Source of the DNA: Peptostreptococcaceae bacterium
GTDB taxonomy: Bacteria; Bacillota; Clostridia; Peptostreptococcales; Filifactoraceae
NCBI GenBank assembly: GCA_030532705.1
Contig: JAUNKR010000005.1
Span: 21,382-70,603 of the forward strand
Length of the DNA stretch: 49,222 nt
Direction: 5' to 3'
This document shows, piece by piece, positions 33,641 through 41,848 of this stretch. The notes below the pieces were generated by a model, which saw only the letters and a list, made by a program, of their open reading frames with translations, did no database searches and had not been told where the DNA came from. Position 1 is the first letter of the stretch; every line of letters begins with the position of its first letter. The translations under genes and the position numbers were made by a program.

Positions 33641-34138
33641 ATGAACAGATTGGAAGACATTCTAAAGTATGCGATGTCAATGGAGCTTCGTGCAAAGGAG
33701 TTCTATACTTTTTACAAGGACAAGGTAAACAATAAGAGTATCAAATTGATGTTTGAAGGACTTTCTGCAATGGAAGACGAGCATTATGAGATCCTGAACA
33801 GCCAACTTAAAAACTATCAGGAGAGCAAGACGATCGCGCCGCTGAATCTGGATGTTGCGAAGGGAAGCGATATCGTGGACAGTAAGGCGTCCGAACTTGC
33901 CAACCTAAGCGAAGATTTTGACGTATCCGAGCTTCCGATCTTGAGAATGGCTTATGCGATGGAAAATGACTTTGCGGTATATTATCAAAATGCGGCAGAA
34001 GAAGTGGACGATCCGGCTGCGAAAGAGCTTCTTGAAACATTGGCAAAATGGGAGATCAAGCATCGTGACGATTTTGCCAGAGAGGTGGAGCAGGCGCTTC
34101 AAAGCTCCTGGTTCTCCCAAGGATTTTCACCATTCTAA
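33641..34138 (+). CDS. ferritin-like diiron protein
   Basis: 165 residues; ATG 33641 follows GGAGG. Four-helix bundle with two ExxH-type iron motifs: AMSMELRAKEFYTFY and MEDEHYEIL in the first half, MENDFAVYYQNAAEEV and WEIKHRDDF in the second. This is the rubrerythrin-like ferritin domain without a rubredoxin tail. Such proteins reduce peroxide or store iron in anaerobes, so an oxidative-stress role is a reasonable inference. Confidence 0.88.
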   Translation: MNRLEDILKYAMSMELRAKEFYTFYKDKVNNKSIKLMFEGLSAMEDEHYEILNSQLKNYQESKTIAPLNLDVAKGSDIVDSKASELANLSEDFDVSELPILRMAYAMENDFAVYYQNAAEEVDDPAAKELLETLAKWEIKHRDDFAREVEQALQSSWFSQGFSPF

Positions 34139-34155
34139 AAACATTAGATCAATGG

Positions 34156-34185
34156 AGCACATCGTTTTGGCGGTGTGCTTTTTTA
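34156..34185 (+). terminator. terminator of the ferritin-like gene
   Basis: AGCACATCG pairs with CGGTGTGCT (one G-U pair), then T6. Confidence 0.8.
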
Positions 34186-34238
34186 TGGATCGAGGGGGAT
34201 CTTCGGTCGATCGGATGGGAGGTGCTCCTAGCGAATGC

Positions 34239-34325
34239 GAGCATATCCTCCGAAAGAATTTTTTGGAGGCGCTGATATGGCACGAAAAATCAAGTTCTTA
34301 CGATGTGAGCATATCCTCCGAAAGA
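34239..34325. repeat. 19 bp direct repeat, 68 bp apart
   Basis: GAGCATATCCTCCGAAAGA occurs at 34239-34257 and 34307-34325, in the 237 bp between the terminator at 34185 and the SUKH gene. Confidence 0.8.
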
Positions 34326-34421
34326 TCCTTTGAGATGATCAAGATCCATCCCCTCGTTTTGTGAAGCGCTCAAGCGGGAATAATAATTATAGATCGATAG
34401 GATCAAAGGAGGTGAAGATCG

Positions 34422-35012
34422 ATGGATCTGGTAGATAATATCAAAAAGATCGAACAATATCTTTGTGAGAATTTTGAGGAATGGGACCTGGATGACCCGA
34501 TCGAAGAAGAATACTATGCACAATACGAGGGGATCAAAGGAGCTGATGAAGATCAGATAAGGGCCTTTGAACAAAAATTCGGCATCTGTTTGCCGGAAGA
34601 TGTGAAGGCGCTTTATCGGTACAAGAACGGAAGCCGTCTGTTCACGCTTTTTCCAACGCTGGTCAGGAAAAGTGAATTTACTTTTTCGCTCATGTCCTTG
34701 GAGGAGATCGAAGATCTGAAGGAACATTTTCAGAATAAGGATGCCTTGCTGGAGGAATTTCATGAGTATTTCACCCTGGAGGATATCAATCGGATGAAAG
34801 ATCCTCGGATCCAGCCCTATCTCTTTCACAAGGAATGGATCCCATTTGCTCAATACTGTGGAAGCTGTTATTTGATGCTTGACTTTGCTCCGGACAAAGC
34901 AGGAAAAGTAGGGCAGATCATCTGCTATATCCATGATCCCGATGAGATCGTCTATGTTTCGGAGAGTATGTCGGCACTCATCTCGGAAGTTATCGAAAGG
35001 CTTGGTCTGTAA
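34422..35012 (+). CDS. SMI1/KNR4 (SUKH) family protein
   Basis: 196 residues. It has the SUKH core: GADEDQIRAFEQKFGICLPEDVKALYRYKNGSRL (about 40-73), then FTFSLMSLEEIEDLKEHF and WIPFAQYCGSCYLMLDFAPDKAGKVGQI. Many bacterial SUKH proteins are immunity proteins against polymorphic or contact-dependent toxins, but no toxin gene is near. AAAGGAGG lies before ATG 34422. It may protect against toxins of other strains or have a housekeeping role. Confidence 0.9.
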   Translation: MDLVDNIKKIEQYLCENFEEWDLDDPIEEEYYAQYEGIKGADEDQIRAFEQKFGICLPEDVKALYRYKNGSRLFTLFPTLVRKSEFTFSLMSLEEIEDLKEHFQNKDALLEEFHEYFTLEDINRMKDPRIQPYLFHKEWIPFAQYCGSCYLMLDFAPDKAGKVGQIICYIHDPDEIVYVSESMSALISEVIERLGL

Positions 35013-35019
35013 CGGGATC

Positions 35020-35050
35020 GAAAAAGGGAGGCGAAAGCTTCTCTTTTTTC
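35020..35050 (+). terminator. terminator with GAAA tetraloop
   Basis: GAAAAAGGGAGGC-GAAA-GCTTCTCTTTTTTC, with G-U pairs in the stem. It ends the SUKH gene. Confidence 0.85.
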
Positions 35051-35126
35051 GATATGAGAGATCGATCGGCTCTATACAAAACAGTTAGATGCTACAAAAC
35101 TGTAACTTTTGTAACCGGCTTTTTGG

Positions 35127-35155
35127 TTGCTGTGATCGGTCCGCTATGCTATAAT
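35127..35155 (+). promoter_or_regulatory. promoter of the lipoprotein gene at 35312
   Basis: TTGCTG (35127-35132), 17 bp, TATAAT (35150-35155) with TGC before the -10. This predicts a leader of about 150 nt in which I see no known motif. Confidence 0.65.
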
Positions 35156-35311
35156 ATGTGATGGAAAATAGCAAAGGATTTTCGCAAAGTGTTGAACAAA
35201 GGACAATACAAAATAGAACAATGGATGGCATTTGAAAATGGAAGCCTCGTTCAAGGGACAGGATCGATGAGCATATCGGATGCACGATCGAGATAGAAGA
35301 TAGGAGATTTT

Positions 35312-35938
35312 ATGAAAAATAGATGGGCTAAAAAAGCGGTTGCAGGAATTTTATTAGGAATATTGGTTTTGACAGGTTGCACAAAAAATGAAACGGCAGA
35401 AACCCCGCAGGAACCTCCGACAAATCAGGAGCAGGGCGAAAAGATGCCTGAGCTAAGCAAAGATTCGGAGCCAAGTAAAGAGCCGGAAGAAATATCAACA
35501 AAGGTTTTTACGAATAAGGATAACCGTTATACTCTCCGGATTCCTTCATCTTTTATACAGGTAGACACAGAGCTGGTGGACGAATCCAATGAGGCAGGCA
35601 CCGTAGGAGATATCTATCAATTGGAAGCGGAGGGAGTCAAGTTGGAAATCAGCGACTTTGTTTTTCCGGATATCGACGTTAATGAGGATCTCATTAAGGA
35701 AGAATTGTCTCAGGCAAGCGACATTCAGCTTGAGGAGGTGCGAACACTTACATCGGAAGATGGACATGTATTCTACGGCGGGACGGTAATAGATGGTGAA
35801 TCCGGGAAGGCGATGGTCTATTACAAGACACAAGATGGAGATCGTATTTTTTCGATCCTATTGATGTATCCGCTTTCGATATCTCTTGATTGGACGAGAG
35901 AAGCGGAGAAGATCGTTGAAAGCTTTACAATCATTTAA
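35312..35938 (+). CDS. lipoprotein of unknown function
   Basis: 208 residues. Lipobox LVLTGC (Cys at 23) after a hydrophobic signal. A Glu/Pro/Ser-rich linker (about 24-62) is followed by a folded domain: FTNKDNRYTLRIPSSFIQVD, GHVFYGGTVIDGESGKAMVYYKTQDGDRIFSILLMYP. The pattern resembles small PsbP/LpqN-like lipid-anchored domains, but I cannot name the family. GATAGGAGA before ATG 35312. The structured element B follows the stop. Confidence 0.75.
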   Translation: MKNRWAKKAVAGILLGILVLTGCTKNETAETPQEPPTNQEQGEKMPELSKDSEPSKEPEEISTKVFTNKDNRYTLRIPSSFIQVDTELVDESNEAGTVGDIYQLEAEGVKLEISDFVFPDIDVNEDLIKEELSQASDIQLEEVRTLTSEDGHVFYGGTVIDGESGKAMVYYKTQDGDRIFSILLMYPLSISLDWTREAEKIVESFTII

Positions 35939-35946
35939 GAAATCAG

Positions 35947-36013
35947 AGAGTCCTGTTGACGCTAAACGGTTAGATCTTTGGTCTAACGATGAGTATCGCA
36001 CAGGGCTCTTTTT
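35947..36013 (+). terminator. branched terminator-like element B with CTAACG hairpin
   Basis: Outer arms AGAGTCCTGT (35947-35956) and ACAGGGCTCT (36000-36009) end in a U tract. Inside, GTTAG (35969-35973) pairs with CTAAC (35983-35987), and CGAT-GAGT-ATCG forms a second arm. TTTGGTCTAACG is identical to element A at 28051-28062. Confidence 0.6.
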
Positions 36014-36113
36014 GTATCTGCAGACTGAAAAGTTTTTGCAGAAGAGTTTCGGGGAAATAGGTAAAAATTCATCGCTCCTTTAGAGAAAGCGACCTCAACA
36101 TCTTGATACGCTG

Positions 36114-36142
36114 TTGTTTGTGTTCTCGTGCTGTGATATAAT
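36114..36142 (+). promoter_or_regulatory. promoter of thpR
   Basis: TTGTTT (36114-36119), 17 bp, TATAAT (36137-36142), 28 bp before the ATG. Confidence 0.7.
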
Positions 36143-36169
36143 TCTAATCAAAAAAGATCGGAGAGAGTA

Positions 36170-36670
36170 ATGAGAGTTTTTATAGCAATACAGCTTTCGG
36201 AGGAGATAAAAAAGTCTTTGATCACGACAATGCATGAACTGAAAAAAGCGGGGGTCAAAGGGAGTTATGTCCCATCACAAAATCTGCATATGACCCTATG
36301 CTTCATCGGAGAAACGACGGATGGTTCAACGATCCGCCAAGCGCTTGAAAAAGTACAATTTAGCCCTTTCCGCCTCACGCTCACCGAGTTTGGAAAATTT
36401 GGGGACTTATTGTGGGTCGGAGCGAAAGGGGGACAAAAGTTGACCGCTTTGGTGAAGGATCTTCGTATGGAGCTGAGTGAGGCGGGAGTGCCTTTTGACA
36501 ACAAAAAATTTGAACCGCATATCACCTTGATCCGTAAGATGAGCGGAGTGCATACGAATGTTTCGGTGCCGAAATCGGATATGATGGTGAATGGGTTCTC
36601 TTTGATGAGATCGGATCAAAAGGATGGCAAAATGGTCTATACTCCGATCGCATTCTTCGGCAAGAAATAG
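36170..36670 (+). CDS. thpR: RNA 2',3'-cyclic phosphodiesterase (LigT/ThpR)
   Basis: 166 residues. The two HxTL motifs of the 2H phosphoesterase fold are complete: NLHMTLCFIGE (about 38-48) and FEPHITLIRKM (about 106-116). N-terminal MRVFIAIQLSEEIKKSL and the middle LTEFGKFGDLLWVGA also match. It hydrolyses 2',3'-cyclic phosphate ends of RNA; the physiological role in bacteria is unclear. Own promoter, monocistronic. Confidence 0.95.
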   Translation: MRVFIAIQLSEEIKKSLITTMHELKKAGVKGSYVPSQNLHMTLCFIGETTDGSTIRQALEKVQFSPFRLTLTEFGKFGDLLWVGAKGGQKLTALVKDLRMELSEAGVPFDNKKFEPHITLIRKMSGVHTNVSVPKSDMMVNGFSLMRSDQKDGKMVYTPIAFFGKK

Positions 36671-36833
36671 AGCCATCGGGATCCGGAGGTATGATAGCGA
36701 GGTGCAGTGGATGAGCAACTTAATTTGATGCGACAAACTTCTTAGCTGCAATATTGTAGCTAAAAATCCCCTACATAGATTTGATTGACGATCTATTTAG
36801 CGGGAGCCGATAAAGTGGATAGAATCAAAGGTT

Positions 36834-36872
36834 AAAAAGAGGTCCCCTTGAAAAAGAAGACCTCTTTTTTTT
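36834..36872. terminator. bidirectional terminator
   Basis: AAAAAGAGGTC pairs with GACCTCTTTTT, with T8 on the plus strand and an A run opposite. It ends thpR and the SLH gene. Confidence 0.85.
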
Positions 36873-39727
36873 TATTTAGCTTCCAATAATTTGGTGAATC
36901 TCATAAGGATCGAAGCGACCTCCGCCCTTGTTGCGTTGGCTTTCGGTTCCATCTTACCCTGTGCTCTTCCGCTGAGCAATCCTTTTGCACTGGCCCATGA
37001 CAGCGCATCCTTTGCCCATATCGAATCGTTGCCGATATCCTGATACATCGACAGATCTTTTCTTTCGGTGATATCGAGTCCTTTATACTGTGCATAGCGC
37101 ATCATAAAGACTGCAAGCTGTTCACGGGTGATGTTTTCTTGTGCCCCGAAGGTATTTTTGCTCAAGCCTTTGACGATCTCATGAGTAGATGCCCAGTTGA
37201 CCGATTCACTGTACCATAGACCCGACTTGATATCGGAATAAGCATTTTTATACTCGGTTTTCGGCTCGCCGTCCAAACGGAACAATACGGTGACGAACAT
37301 CGCGCGAGTCATTTTGAGATCCGGTGCGAAAGACTTGCCGTCAATGGTGCGCAAAAGACCTCTTTGCGCAACGAATGCGATCGCCTCTTTTGCCCAATGA
37401 TCTGCTGCATCGGCTAGAGGTACCGAATAAGGAAGAAGTTCGGTTTCTTTCGGAGGATCTTGTTTTTGGATCTTGGATGGTGCGGAGCTTCCACCGCCTC
37501 CAAAGGAGCCTGAGCTACCTCCCGGATAGCCTTGCTCTTGCGTATAGTCTTTGGTAAAGAATACGACGATCTTATCGTTGTTTTTGAGCACATAGCTCGA
37601 CATATACTTATCGGGGATCACGCCGTTGACCTTATACATCCAGCCGGAATTTGCGCCTTCCTTCAATTCTTTCAGTGAAGTACCGTCCGGTGCGATCACT
37701 TCATAGACATAGCTACCCTTTACATTGTATCGATAGCCTTTTTCTTCCAAAACTTTTTTGAATACGTCAAAGACCGTGGTCCCTTCCGCAAGATCATTCA
37801 GAACGACCGTTTGGATCCATGTGCTGTTTGCACTTTGAAGTGTGAAGGATACATTGACCTTTTCCACAACAGGCGCCGAGCTGCCCGGATCTTGTGTTCC
37901 TCTTACAACAAGATCGGTATGGACCTCTTGATAGTAGAGCGGTGCAAGTGCTTCATATTTTTTATACTTGTCGGGATCTTTTTTATAAAGCTCTCCGTAT
38001 CTGCCATAGTTGTAGCTGGATAATGCACTATCGATCGTGACCGCTTTTGCATCTTTTTGTCGATGCACCAATAGGTTTTCATGAGCGACTACAGCCGGAT
38101 TGGAGGATCGGAACAATCTCCACTGCTGAGTGTCGTACCATCCGTGAAGGTCGACCGGTACGATGCCTGTATTGGTTCGATCATTGATATCGCGGACCCA
38201 TACAAGATCGTTGTTAGCATTTTCATAGACTTCCTGGAAAGATCTCAGATTTTTTGTGATATTGTCCGCTTGATCGTTTTCTCCTTTGATCCCCTCAAAG
38301 TATGCAGCTTTCACCTTCTCCATCAATGCGATCTCTTTTGCGATCTCCTCTTGCTTCAGAGGCTGGACTTCAAAAGTAAACTGCTTGGATGCGGATACAT
38401 TCTTCTCTTTGTTGGTGATGGTTACCGTCAGAGTGACCGATTGAGCCTCTTCTCCGACCGCAGGGCGATATACCCACCCGCGCGCCGCATTGGCGATGTC
38501 CGGAACAGACAGGATCTCTTCATTGCCGGATTCCATCGTGATCGGGAAGTACTTGCCGTCCACTTCAAACTCGCTCGTGCGAGGGATCAGGATATCATTG
38601 CTGATCGTATAGACATCGTTTTGAGGTTGAAGTTTTTTGCCGGTCACGAAGTCTCGGATGCCGACTTTTTCAAATCCTTTGTTCAGGGTATCAAGAAGCT
38701 CTTTGCGGATCGCATCCGTTTCTGCATCTCCCCGTGCCTTTACGATCAGGCTAAAAGTTTTATGAAGCTCGATCGCAGGATCTCCATAAGGAGTATGATT
38801 AAATTTGAAAGTTGCAGTTAGATCGACCTTCTCGTCTTGCTCCGCACGATTTACCTTCGCGATGTAAAACGTATCTTTCCAACTTTTTTGGTTTTGAACT
38901 TTGATTGCAGAAGATGATGATTTCCATGAAATGGAAACCCATTTTATATCCTTAGCATTTTTGGGTAAGGTCAGATCGGACGTGATGTTCTGTGCATCTG
39001 AGTTTTCCCCTAATATTGATGAAAGAGCTACTTGAGAAAGAACTTCGTTTTGCATGATCTCTTCCACTCGCTTAACATCCCAAGGAACATTTACAATAAT
39101 CTTTTTTAAAATAAGGCTACTATCACCTTTTGTAAGCTCAAAATCAACTTTAAACTGTCCGTGTTTTACATAACCAAGTTTGCTCGGTTCTTTATAAAAA
39201 TAGGTGATCATTCCATCTGGGGCGATTGAGCTTGAGTCGCCATTTTGCGTTGCTTCGATATTTTTTATGGAAACGCCGATGTCTTGGAAACCTTTTTTAG
39301 TAAGATCCGCCTTCACCATCTCGATCACATTGGTATGCTGTCCGAATTTAGGTAATAGCTTGTAATAAGAGGTGAGTTTTTTTTCAGCCTCTTTTAATAT
39401 TTTAAGGTCTTCGCTTTCCTCTCCGGGAGGATCTATCGGTGGTGACGGATCTCCCTGATCGGGATCTGGATCTTCGTCCCCCCAATCATCCCATCCATCA
39501 TCAAGATCTTGATTTGAAACAATGCTCGCTAAGAATGGGGGAACATTGTTTTCTGTATTTCCATCCCCTTTGTGTAATACCTCAGGCTCCGTTATCGCAG
39601 AACCGGTTTTCGCTGCGCTCTCTACAGGGATCATATCGTTGATCACTGGTTCCGCCAGAGCAGAATACGGGATCATCGTCATGATCATCATCAAAGAGAG
39701 AAGCAGTGATAATGCTTTCTTTTTCAT
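36872..39727 (-). CDS. SLH-anchored surface protein with DUF4430 domain, probable corrinoid binder
   Basis: 951 residues. The signal peptide ends near YSALA (25). An acidic Pro/Asp-rich segment (76-105) is followed by about 500 residues of beta-rich repeats of bacterial Ig-like type (IKWVSISWKSSSSAIKV, TFSLIVKARGD, VTLTVTITNKEKNVSASKQFTFEV). Residues about 624-727 are DUF4430, the domain related to the C-terminal half of transcobalamin: TTVFDVFKKVLEEKG, GWMYKVNG, LKNNDKIVVFF. After a Gly/Ser linker come three SLH domains (772-820, 829-882, 894-947) that hold the protein to the cell wall. A cobalamin riboswitch with terminator lies directly upstream, so a role in corrinoid capture at the surface is a strong inference. 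Not proven for this family. Confidence 0.9.
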   Translation of the reverse strand: MKKKALSLLLSLMMIMTMIPYSALAEPVINDMIPVESAAKTGSAITEPEVLHKGDGNTENNVPPFLASIVSNQDLDDGWDDWGDEDPDPDQGDPSPPIDPPGEESEDLKILKEAEKKLTSYYKLLPKFGQHTNVIEMVKADLTKKGFQDIGVSIKNIEATQNGDSSSIAPDGMITYFYKEPSKLGYVKHGQFKVDFELTKGDSSLILKKIIVNVPWDVKRVEEIMQNEVLSQVALSSILGENSDAQNITSDLTLPKNAKDIKWVSISWKSSSSAIKVQNQKSWKDTFYIAKVNRAEQDEKVDLTATFKFNHTPYGDPAIELHKTFSLIVKARGDAETDAIRKELLDTLNKGFEKVGIRDFVTGKKLQPQNDVYTISNDILIPRTSEFEVDGKYFPITMESGNEEILSVPDIANAARGWVYRPAVGEEAQSVTLTVTITNKEKNVSASKQFTFEVQPLKQEEIAKEIALMEKVKAAYFEGIKGENDQADNITKNLRSFQEVYENANNDLVWVRDINDRTNTGIVPVDLHGWYDTQQWRLFRSSNPAVVAHENLLVHRQKDAKAVTIDSALSSYNYGRYGELYKKDPDKYKKYEALAPLYYQEVHTDLVVRGTQDPGSSAPVVEKVNVSFTLQSANSTWIQTVVLNDLAEGTTVFDVFKKVLEEKGYRYNVKGSYVYEVIAPDGTSLKELKEGANSGWMYKVNGVIPDKYMSSYVLKNNDKIVVFFTKDYTQEQGYPGGSSGSFGGGGSSAPSKIQKQDPPKETELLPYSVPLADAADHWAKEAIAFVAQRGLLRTIDGKSFAPDLKMTRAMFVTVLFRLDGEPKTEYKNAYSDIKSGLWYSESVNWASTHEIVKGLSKNTFGAQENITREQLAVFMMRYAQYKGLDITERKDLSMYQDIGNDSIWAKDALSWASAKGLLSGRAQGKMEPKANATRAEVASILMRFTKLLEAK

Positions 39728-39741
39728 TTTGACCTCCTCTT

Positions 39742-39810
39742 AAAATAAAAAAATCTGCCTGCCAAAACCGACAACCAGATCCAAGGTCAAAGAGTTTCCG
39801 GTTTCGGCAG
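39742..39810 (-). terminator. riboswitch expression platform: intrinsic terminator
   Basis: On the minus strand CTGCCGAAACCG (39799-39810) pairs with CGGTTTTGGCAG (39759-39770) and is followed by a T-rich tract, before the SLH gene. It allows premature termination when cobalamin is bound. Confidence 0.8.
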
Positions 39811-39814
39811 AAAC

Positions 39815-39922
39815 TTAGAATGTTTCGGGTATCCTGACTTATCCATAAAGGCTTCACAGTGACCGACTCGCAAGGCTTTTCACCTTATTTCCCCTGTTGC
39901 GATGCAACAAAGACATCCTATT
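39815..39922 (-). ncRNA. cobalamin riboswitch
   Basis: Read on the minus strand the leader carries AGGGGAAATAAGGTGAAAAG, then GTCGGTCACTGTGA, then the B12 box AAGTCAGGATACC, in the right order and spacing for a cobalamin aptamer. A terminator follows, so the switch acts on transcription of the SLH/DUF4430 gene. Confidence 0.88.
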
Positions 39923-39932
39923 ATTCTTTTAT

Positions 39933-39961
39933 ATTATATCATTGATCATTGAGTGAGTAAA
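39933..39961 (-). promoter_or_regulatory. promoter of the riboswitch transcript
   Basis: On the minus strand TTTACT (39956-39961), 17 bp, TATAAT (39933-39938). Transcription would begin near 39926, just before the aptamer. Confidence 0.65.
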
Positions 39962-40078
39962 TCAAAGGATCATAAATAAGTAAATGATAATAAATTGTTT
40001 TTCCAAAAGATCTCCCATCCGACATTTTTTGGTCGAAAAAGATCTTCAAAGAGTGGATTTGTCGATAAAGTAGCAAAG

Positions 40079-40107
40079 TTGTAGGAGTTAGCCTCCTATG
40101 GTATAAT
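40079..40107 (+). promoter_or_regulatory. promoter of the YitT gene with palindrome in the spacer
   Basis: TTGTAG (40079-40084), 17 bp, TATAAT (40102-40107). TAGGAG-TTAGC-CTCCTA fills the -35/-10 interval and could bind a repressor. The leader to 40250 shows no known motif. Confidence 0.65.
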
Positions 40108-40250
40108 GCAATCAGAAAATGAGAAGATCATACGATGAGGATCTTTCGAGCACTTCTTCTATAGGAGATCATGATCCGATACAGGAGGAGATCTTACGAT
40201 AGACGATGATCGGATCATTTGAAGAAAGATTTCAAGGAGAGTAAGAACAT

Positions 40251-41093
40251 ATGAGCAGCAATATACAAAAATTGACGGCAGTTTTTATCGGGGAGTTGTT
40301 GTGTGCGATCGCGATCACTTTCTTTTTTATTCCGCACCGCCTGTTGAGCGGTGGGGTCGGCGGTATCGCGATCATGATACAGTATCTGACGAACTATTCG
40401 AGCGGTATTTTTATCCTGTTGATCAACATCCCGATCTTCATCCTCGGTTTTCGCAAGTTGCCGAAGAAATTTATGATCTTCACTTTTATCTCGACCAATC
40501 TGCTGTCGTTTTTCCTAATGATCCTAAAGCAGATGAACTTGGATTTTAAGGTGGAAGACATCATGCTTTCCGCGGTGTTCGGCGGGGTGATCAATGGCAT
40601 CGGGATGGGGATCCTCTTTCGTTATGCGACCAGTCAGGGCGGACTGGATATCTTGGCGATGATCGCAAGAAAAGAATGGAATATGAATATCGGATCGGCG
40701 CTGATGGGGATGAACTTTGTGATCGTGGCGATCGCATCGACGCTGTTTGGAGTCGAGCGAGGGATGTACACCTTGATCGCCATGTATGTCGCTTATCAAT
40801 GTGTCGATAAGGTGATCAGCGGATTTGACGATAAGAAACAGATCATGATCGTATCGCAAAAGAGTATGGAGATCGCACAGGTCATCATGGTGGATCCGCA
40901 TCGAGGCGTGACCTTGCTTCAAGGGCGTGGGGCCTATACCGGCGAGGCAAAAGAGGTGATCTACTGTGTTGCGAGCAATCGCCAAGTGGTTCGTATCAAA
41001 CAGATCGTCGAAGAACTCGACCCGAAAGCCTTTATGTCGATCTCGGATATGGTCGAGGTAAGCGGAAAAGGCTTTATCAAGCGTGAAGTCTAG
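40251..41093 (+). CDS. YitT family membrane protein
   Basis: 280 residues. Five or so hydrophobic segments in residues 8-170, with the family motifs LLSGGVGGIAIMIQYLTNYSSGI, INIPIFILGFRKL and GVINGIGMGILFRYATSQGGLDILAMI. A soluble C-terminal DUF2179 domain contains HRGVTLLQGRGAYTGEAKEVIYCVASNRQ and AFMSISDMVEVSGKGF. Function unknown; members have been proposed as transporters. AAGGAGAG before ATG 40251. The GNAT gene follows within a few nt. Confidence 0.93.
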   Translation: MSSNIQKLTAVFIGELLCAIAITFFFIPHRLLSGGVGGIAIMIQYLTNYSSGIFILLINIPIFILGFRKLPKKFMIFTFISTNLLSFFLMILKQMNLDFKVEDIMLSAVFGGVINGIGMGILFRYATSQGGLDILAMIARKEWNMNIGSALMGMNFVIVAIASTLFGVERGMYTLIAMYVAYQCVDKVISGFDDKKQIMIVSQKSMEIAQVIMVDPHRGVTLLQGRGAYTGEAKEVIYCVASNRQVVRIKQIVEELDPKAFMSISDMVEVSGKGFIKREV

Positions 41094-41116
41094 TCATGGA
41101 GAAAGTGAGGGAGAGC

Positions 41117-41656
41117 ATGCCAAAAGTATTTTCGATGCACGATACACAGCCGAATGGAAATGAACAGGATGCATCTCACGATCCGGATTATTTGATCAGA
41201 GAGCTTCGGCAGGATGAGACCGAGGTGCTGGATACCTTTTTATATGAAGCGATTTTTATTCCGGAAGGGACCGAGCCTCTTCCCAAAGAGTTCATCGCTC
41301 TGCCGGAGCTACAGATCTATATAAAAGATTTCGGGAAGAATAAAGGAGATCACTGTCTGGTTGCCGAAGCGGATGGCAAAATAGTCGGTGCGGTGTGGGT
41401 CCGGATCATAGAGGATTATGGACATGTGGATGATGAGACGCCCTCGTTCTCCATTTCGCTTCTCAAAGAATATCGAAACCGGGGGATTGGAACGGAGCTG
41501 ATGAAAAGGATGCTGCAGGAGCTGCGAAAGCAAGGCTACAAGCAGGCTTCCTTATCCGTGCAAAAGATCAACTATGCATCCAAGATGTATCAAAAGATCG
41601 GATTTGAAATTTTGGAGGAAAGAGAGCAGGATCATGTCATGATCTATCGCTTGTAG
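41117..41656 (+). CDS. GNAT family N-acetyltransferase
   Basis: 179 residues from MPKVFSMHDTQ; GAGGGAGAG lies just before ATG 41117. The ATG at 41096 (3 nt after the YitT stop) would give 186 residues and is also possible. GNAT core: CLVAEADGKIVGAVWVRIIEDYG, SISLLKEYRNRGIGTELMKRMLQEL (acetyl-CoA loop RNRGIGTE) and SLSVQKINYASKMYQKIGFEIL. Probably cotranscribed with the YitT gene. Substrate unknown. Confidence 0.88.
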   Translation: MPKVFSMHDTQPNGNEQDASHDPDYLIRELRQDETEVLDTFLYEAIFIPEGTEPLPKEFIALPELQIYIKDFGKNKGDHCLVAEADGKIVGAVWVRIIEDYGHVDDETPSFSISLLKEYRNRGIGTELMKRMLQELRKQGYKQASLSVQKINYASKMYQKIGFEILEEREQDHVMIYRL

Positions 41657-41848
41657 TGAAGAGGTGACAAGTGCTTTGTAAGATCAACTCCACAGGAAAG
41701 TTTTGGGCATAAAAAACTTAATGATCCGGTCGTGCTCGATAAGTGAAAAGTTTTGAAATGTGGTTTTCGAAAAGGGGATAAAGGTTTTGTGATCTCACAC
41801 AGCTTAAACGATGAGATCGATCCTTAGATAAAGAGCAGGAGGAAAGTT

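Noticed and set aside
32182-33660. 492-codon minus-strand frame
   Set aside because: It is the mirror of the DUF1846 gene, whose family match is clear; composition is rich in Arg, His and Cys as in shadow frames.
36745-36775. Palindrome TTAGCTGCAATATTGTAGCTAA as a terminator of thpR
   Set aside because: No T tract on the plus strand; the better terminator for thpR is the bidirectional one at 36834-36872.
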